A stretch of 64,000 nucleotides of DNA from contig NZ_JAGJDY010000012.1 of NCBI RefSeq assembly GCF_018100795.1, forward strand, positions 93,226 to 157,225, written 5' to 3'. Origin of the DNA: Alteromonas sp. MMG017. Lineage in GTDB: Bacteria > Pseudomonadota > Gammaproteobacteria > Enterobacterales > Alteromonadaceae. The notes below the pieces were generated by a model. That model was given only the letters and a program-made list of their open reading frames with translations, was not told where the DNA came from and made no database searches. Shown piece after piece: positions 62,983-64,000 of the stretch (positions within the stretch are counted from its first letter, which is position 1; the number at the start of each line of letters is the position of its first letter). A program made the translations under genes and the position numbers.

Positions 62983-63447
62983 TTATGCTTGTTCTACTTT
63001 GTCTTTAGCTGGCCTAACTTTTAATGTTCGCTCTTGGAACACTGAGTCGTTAGTCTTCGCTATTACTGGGTCAAGGTCGCTCGTTATCACTTCAATAAAG
63101 CCATAACCTTTTCGCTTGCCAGTTTTCCTATCCTTCATGAGTCGGACAGATTGTACTTCGACAAAACTACCAAAATACTCTTTAACCGCAGATTCGTTTG
63201 CACGATACGGTAGATTACCCACATAGAGTGTTTCAGTGGTTGTGCTGCTGGTGGAGGGCGCAGCTGTTTCAGAGGGTGAATTGTTAAGGAGTGAAGCTAG
63301 CCACGGCGTTAATATACCGCTTATTAATAAAGACGCTGAAACCGTTAACGGAACGTGCGCTTCTATACTAGCTGATGAAAACAACAGATATCCTGCGATT
63401 GCAAAGATAGCACTAATAACAGTGCATTGAATAAAGCCTACTTTCAT
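62983..63447 (-). CDS. Membrane-anchored RNA-recognition-motif protein
   Basis: A 154-residue protein with two hydrophobic helices (residues about 3-24 and 32-52), a Ser/Thr-rich linker (55-72) and one RRM domain (73-148). RNP2 is LYVGNL at 74-79 and RNP1 is KGYGFIEV at 113-120, both with the expected aromatic residues. The RRM would face the cytoplasm. RRM proteins are common in cyanobacteria and present in some marine gammaproteobacteria; the membrane anchor would localise RNA to the inner membrane, which is inference. Confidence 0.82.
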   Translation of the reverse strand: MKVGFIQCTVISAIFAIAGYLLFSSASIEAHVPLTVSASLLISGILTPWLASLLNNSPSETAAPSTSSTTTETLYVGNLPYRANESAVKEYFGSFVEVQSVRLMKDRKTGKRKGYGFIEVITSDLDPVIAKTNDSVFQERTLKVRPAKDKVEQA

Positions 63448-63748
63448 ATACCTACCTTTCTAGTGTTTATTATCATAATGAAGGCTGGTCATAGTTTACT
63501 CATTTGTAACAATTAGAACAATAAAATGTGAAAGAACTATCCTAAAGACCAATGGAATACACCCAAATGATGTAAAAATGAGCGTTTGAAGGTGGAAATG
63601 GTATTAAATACAAATAAGTGTCAAATAACGGTTGATCTTTTACGCCACCTATCTATAATGCGCTCCACGTTTTGAGGGGGCTTCAGGCACTCACAAGACA
63701 TAGTGCTTAACCCTGCTTTATGACTGATTAAAAAGTTTAAAAACAAGG
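63448..63748. other. Intergenic region between the RRM gene and the rrn-type promoters
   Basis: About 300 bases contain the RRM gene's promoter side and an AT-rich tract (tgactgattaaaaagtttaa near 63721) that could act as an UP element for the promoter at 63749. I see no open reading frame with a ribosome site and no tRNA. Confidence 0.5.
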
Positions 63749-63783
63749 TTGACATCGGTACTTAACGATGTAGAATGCGCGCC
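63749..63783 (+). promoter_or_regulatory. rRNA-type promoter P1
   Basis: TTGACA (63749-63754), a 16-base spacer and TAGAAT (63771-63776) are followed by a GC-only discriminator gcgcgcc, the hallmark of stringently controlled stable-RNA promoters. It is AT-rich upstream. No coding sequence follows in the window. Confidence 0.75.
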
Positions 63784-63875
63784 TCGCTTCAAGGAGTTAG
63801 TAACAACGCCGGAAAAGCAGTTTTCATTAACTCTTAGGAGTTAACAACGGTTCGAAAAGAAATTTGCGAAAAACG

Positions 63876-63910
63876 TTGACACTGAAAACGAACGGCGTAT
63901 TATACGCCTC
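63876..63910 (+). promoter_or_regulatory. rRNA-type promoter P2
   Basis: TTGACA (63876-63881), a 16-base spacer and TATTAT (63898-63903) lie 127 bases after P1, the typical tandem arrangement of rrn operons. The -10 is embedded in a palindrome gcgtattatacgc. The following 100 bases have no start codon in good context and fit an rRNA leader, with the 16S gene expected just beyond the window. Confidence 0.75.
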
Positions 63911-64000
63911 CCGCTTCGAGAGAAGCGAAGCAAGAAAGGCGCTAGCAACTATATGTAGTCACCGTCCTCCTTGCGCAGAAGTCACGACCAAAAGCGTCGC

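Noticed and set aside
1..64000. Prophage, integrative element, defence island or CRISPR array
   Set aside because: No integrase, transposase, phage structural, restriction, toxin-antitoxin or Cas genes and no regular spacer repeats were seen; gene content is core-like throughout.

Overview
The window reads as chromosomal DNA of a marine gammaproteobacterium of the Alteromonadaceae type (Alteromonas-like). This rests on gene content (DPP IV-type S9 peptidase, two YihG-type acyltransferases, CLCA_X and TIGR03899-type proteins, FabR next to TrmA, SthA, a psp locus), moderate GC, dense packing and many short intrinsic terminators. I see no prophage, insertion sequence, integron or CRISPR array and no tRNA gene. 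The window opens inside a PH-domain gene and closes in the promoter and leader region of what is probably an rRNA operon, whose structural genes lie outside.

Layout. 0.3-4.5 kb: secreted DPP IV-like peptidase, a Rossmann oxidoreductase, tRNA methyltransferase trmN6 and a YgjV membrane protein. 4.6-13.3 kb: a cellulose-synthesis operon led by a possible structured leader and an unrecognised membrane protein, then bcsA-bcsB-bcsZ-bcsC, meeting a convergent secreted choice-of-anchor-A protein. 14.8-18.6 kb: orphan exbD, CLCA_X protein, fldB and a PhoD-like phosphatase that appears to use an ATT start. 18.9-29.7 kb: a lipoprotein, msrA, a DCC protein/SDR pair, an NSS transporter, a YeeZ-like epimerase, a YggN-like protein, an MscS channel and tandem acyltransferases. 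29.8-37.1 kb: fghA, then a four-gene operon (coiled-coil protein, OmpA/roadblock-like membrane protein, Ras/Rab-like GTPase, GGDEF-EAL protein), then dusA. 37.3-43.3 kb: psp operon, DUF2333 protein, a beta-barrel protein and a His-rich TonB receptor. 43.6-47.9 kb: cysJIH. 48-53.8 kb: TIGR03899 protein, a REC-DUF3369-GGDEF-EAL regulator, a uracil-DNA glycosylase family protein, a small secreted protein and sthA. 53.9-60.4 kb: fatty-acid desaturase, alpha/beta hydrolase, tandem DsbA/HCCA-isomerase-like protein, AraC regulator, SDR and FabR. 60.4-63.4 kb: trmA, a DUF5610 protein and a membrane-anchored RRM protein.

How the parts fit. Cellulose synthase BcsA carries a C-terminal PilZ domain, so it should respond to cyclic di-GMP. 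The window also holds two EAL proteins whose GGDEF sites are degenerate, both therefore likely phosphodiesterases. The desaturase promoter has a palindrome that may be a FabR/DesT operator, linking it to fabR 4.5 kb away. The most unusual unit is the operon at 30.8-35.7 kb. It appears to link a cytoplasmic small GTPase to a transmembrane protein with a roadblock-like inner part and an OmpA-type peptidoglycan-binding outer part, and to cyclic di-GMP turnover. I know of no described function for it.
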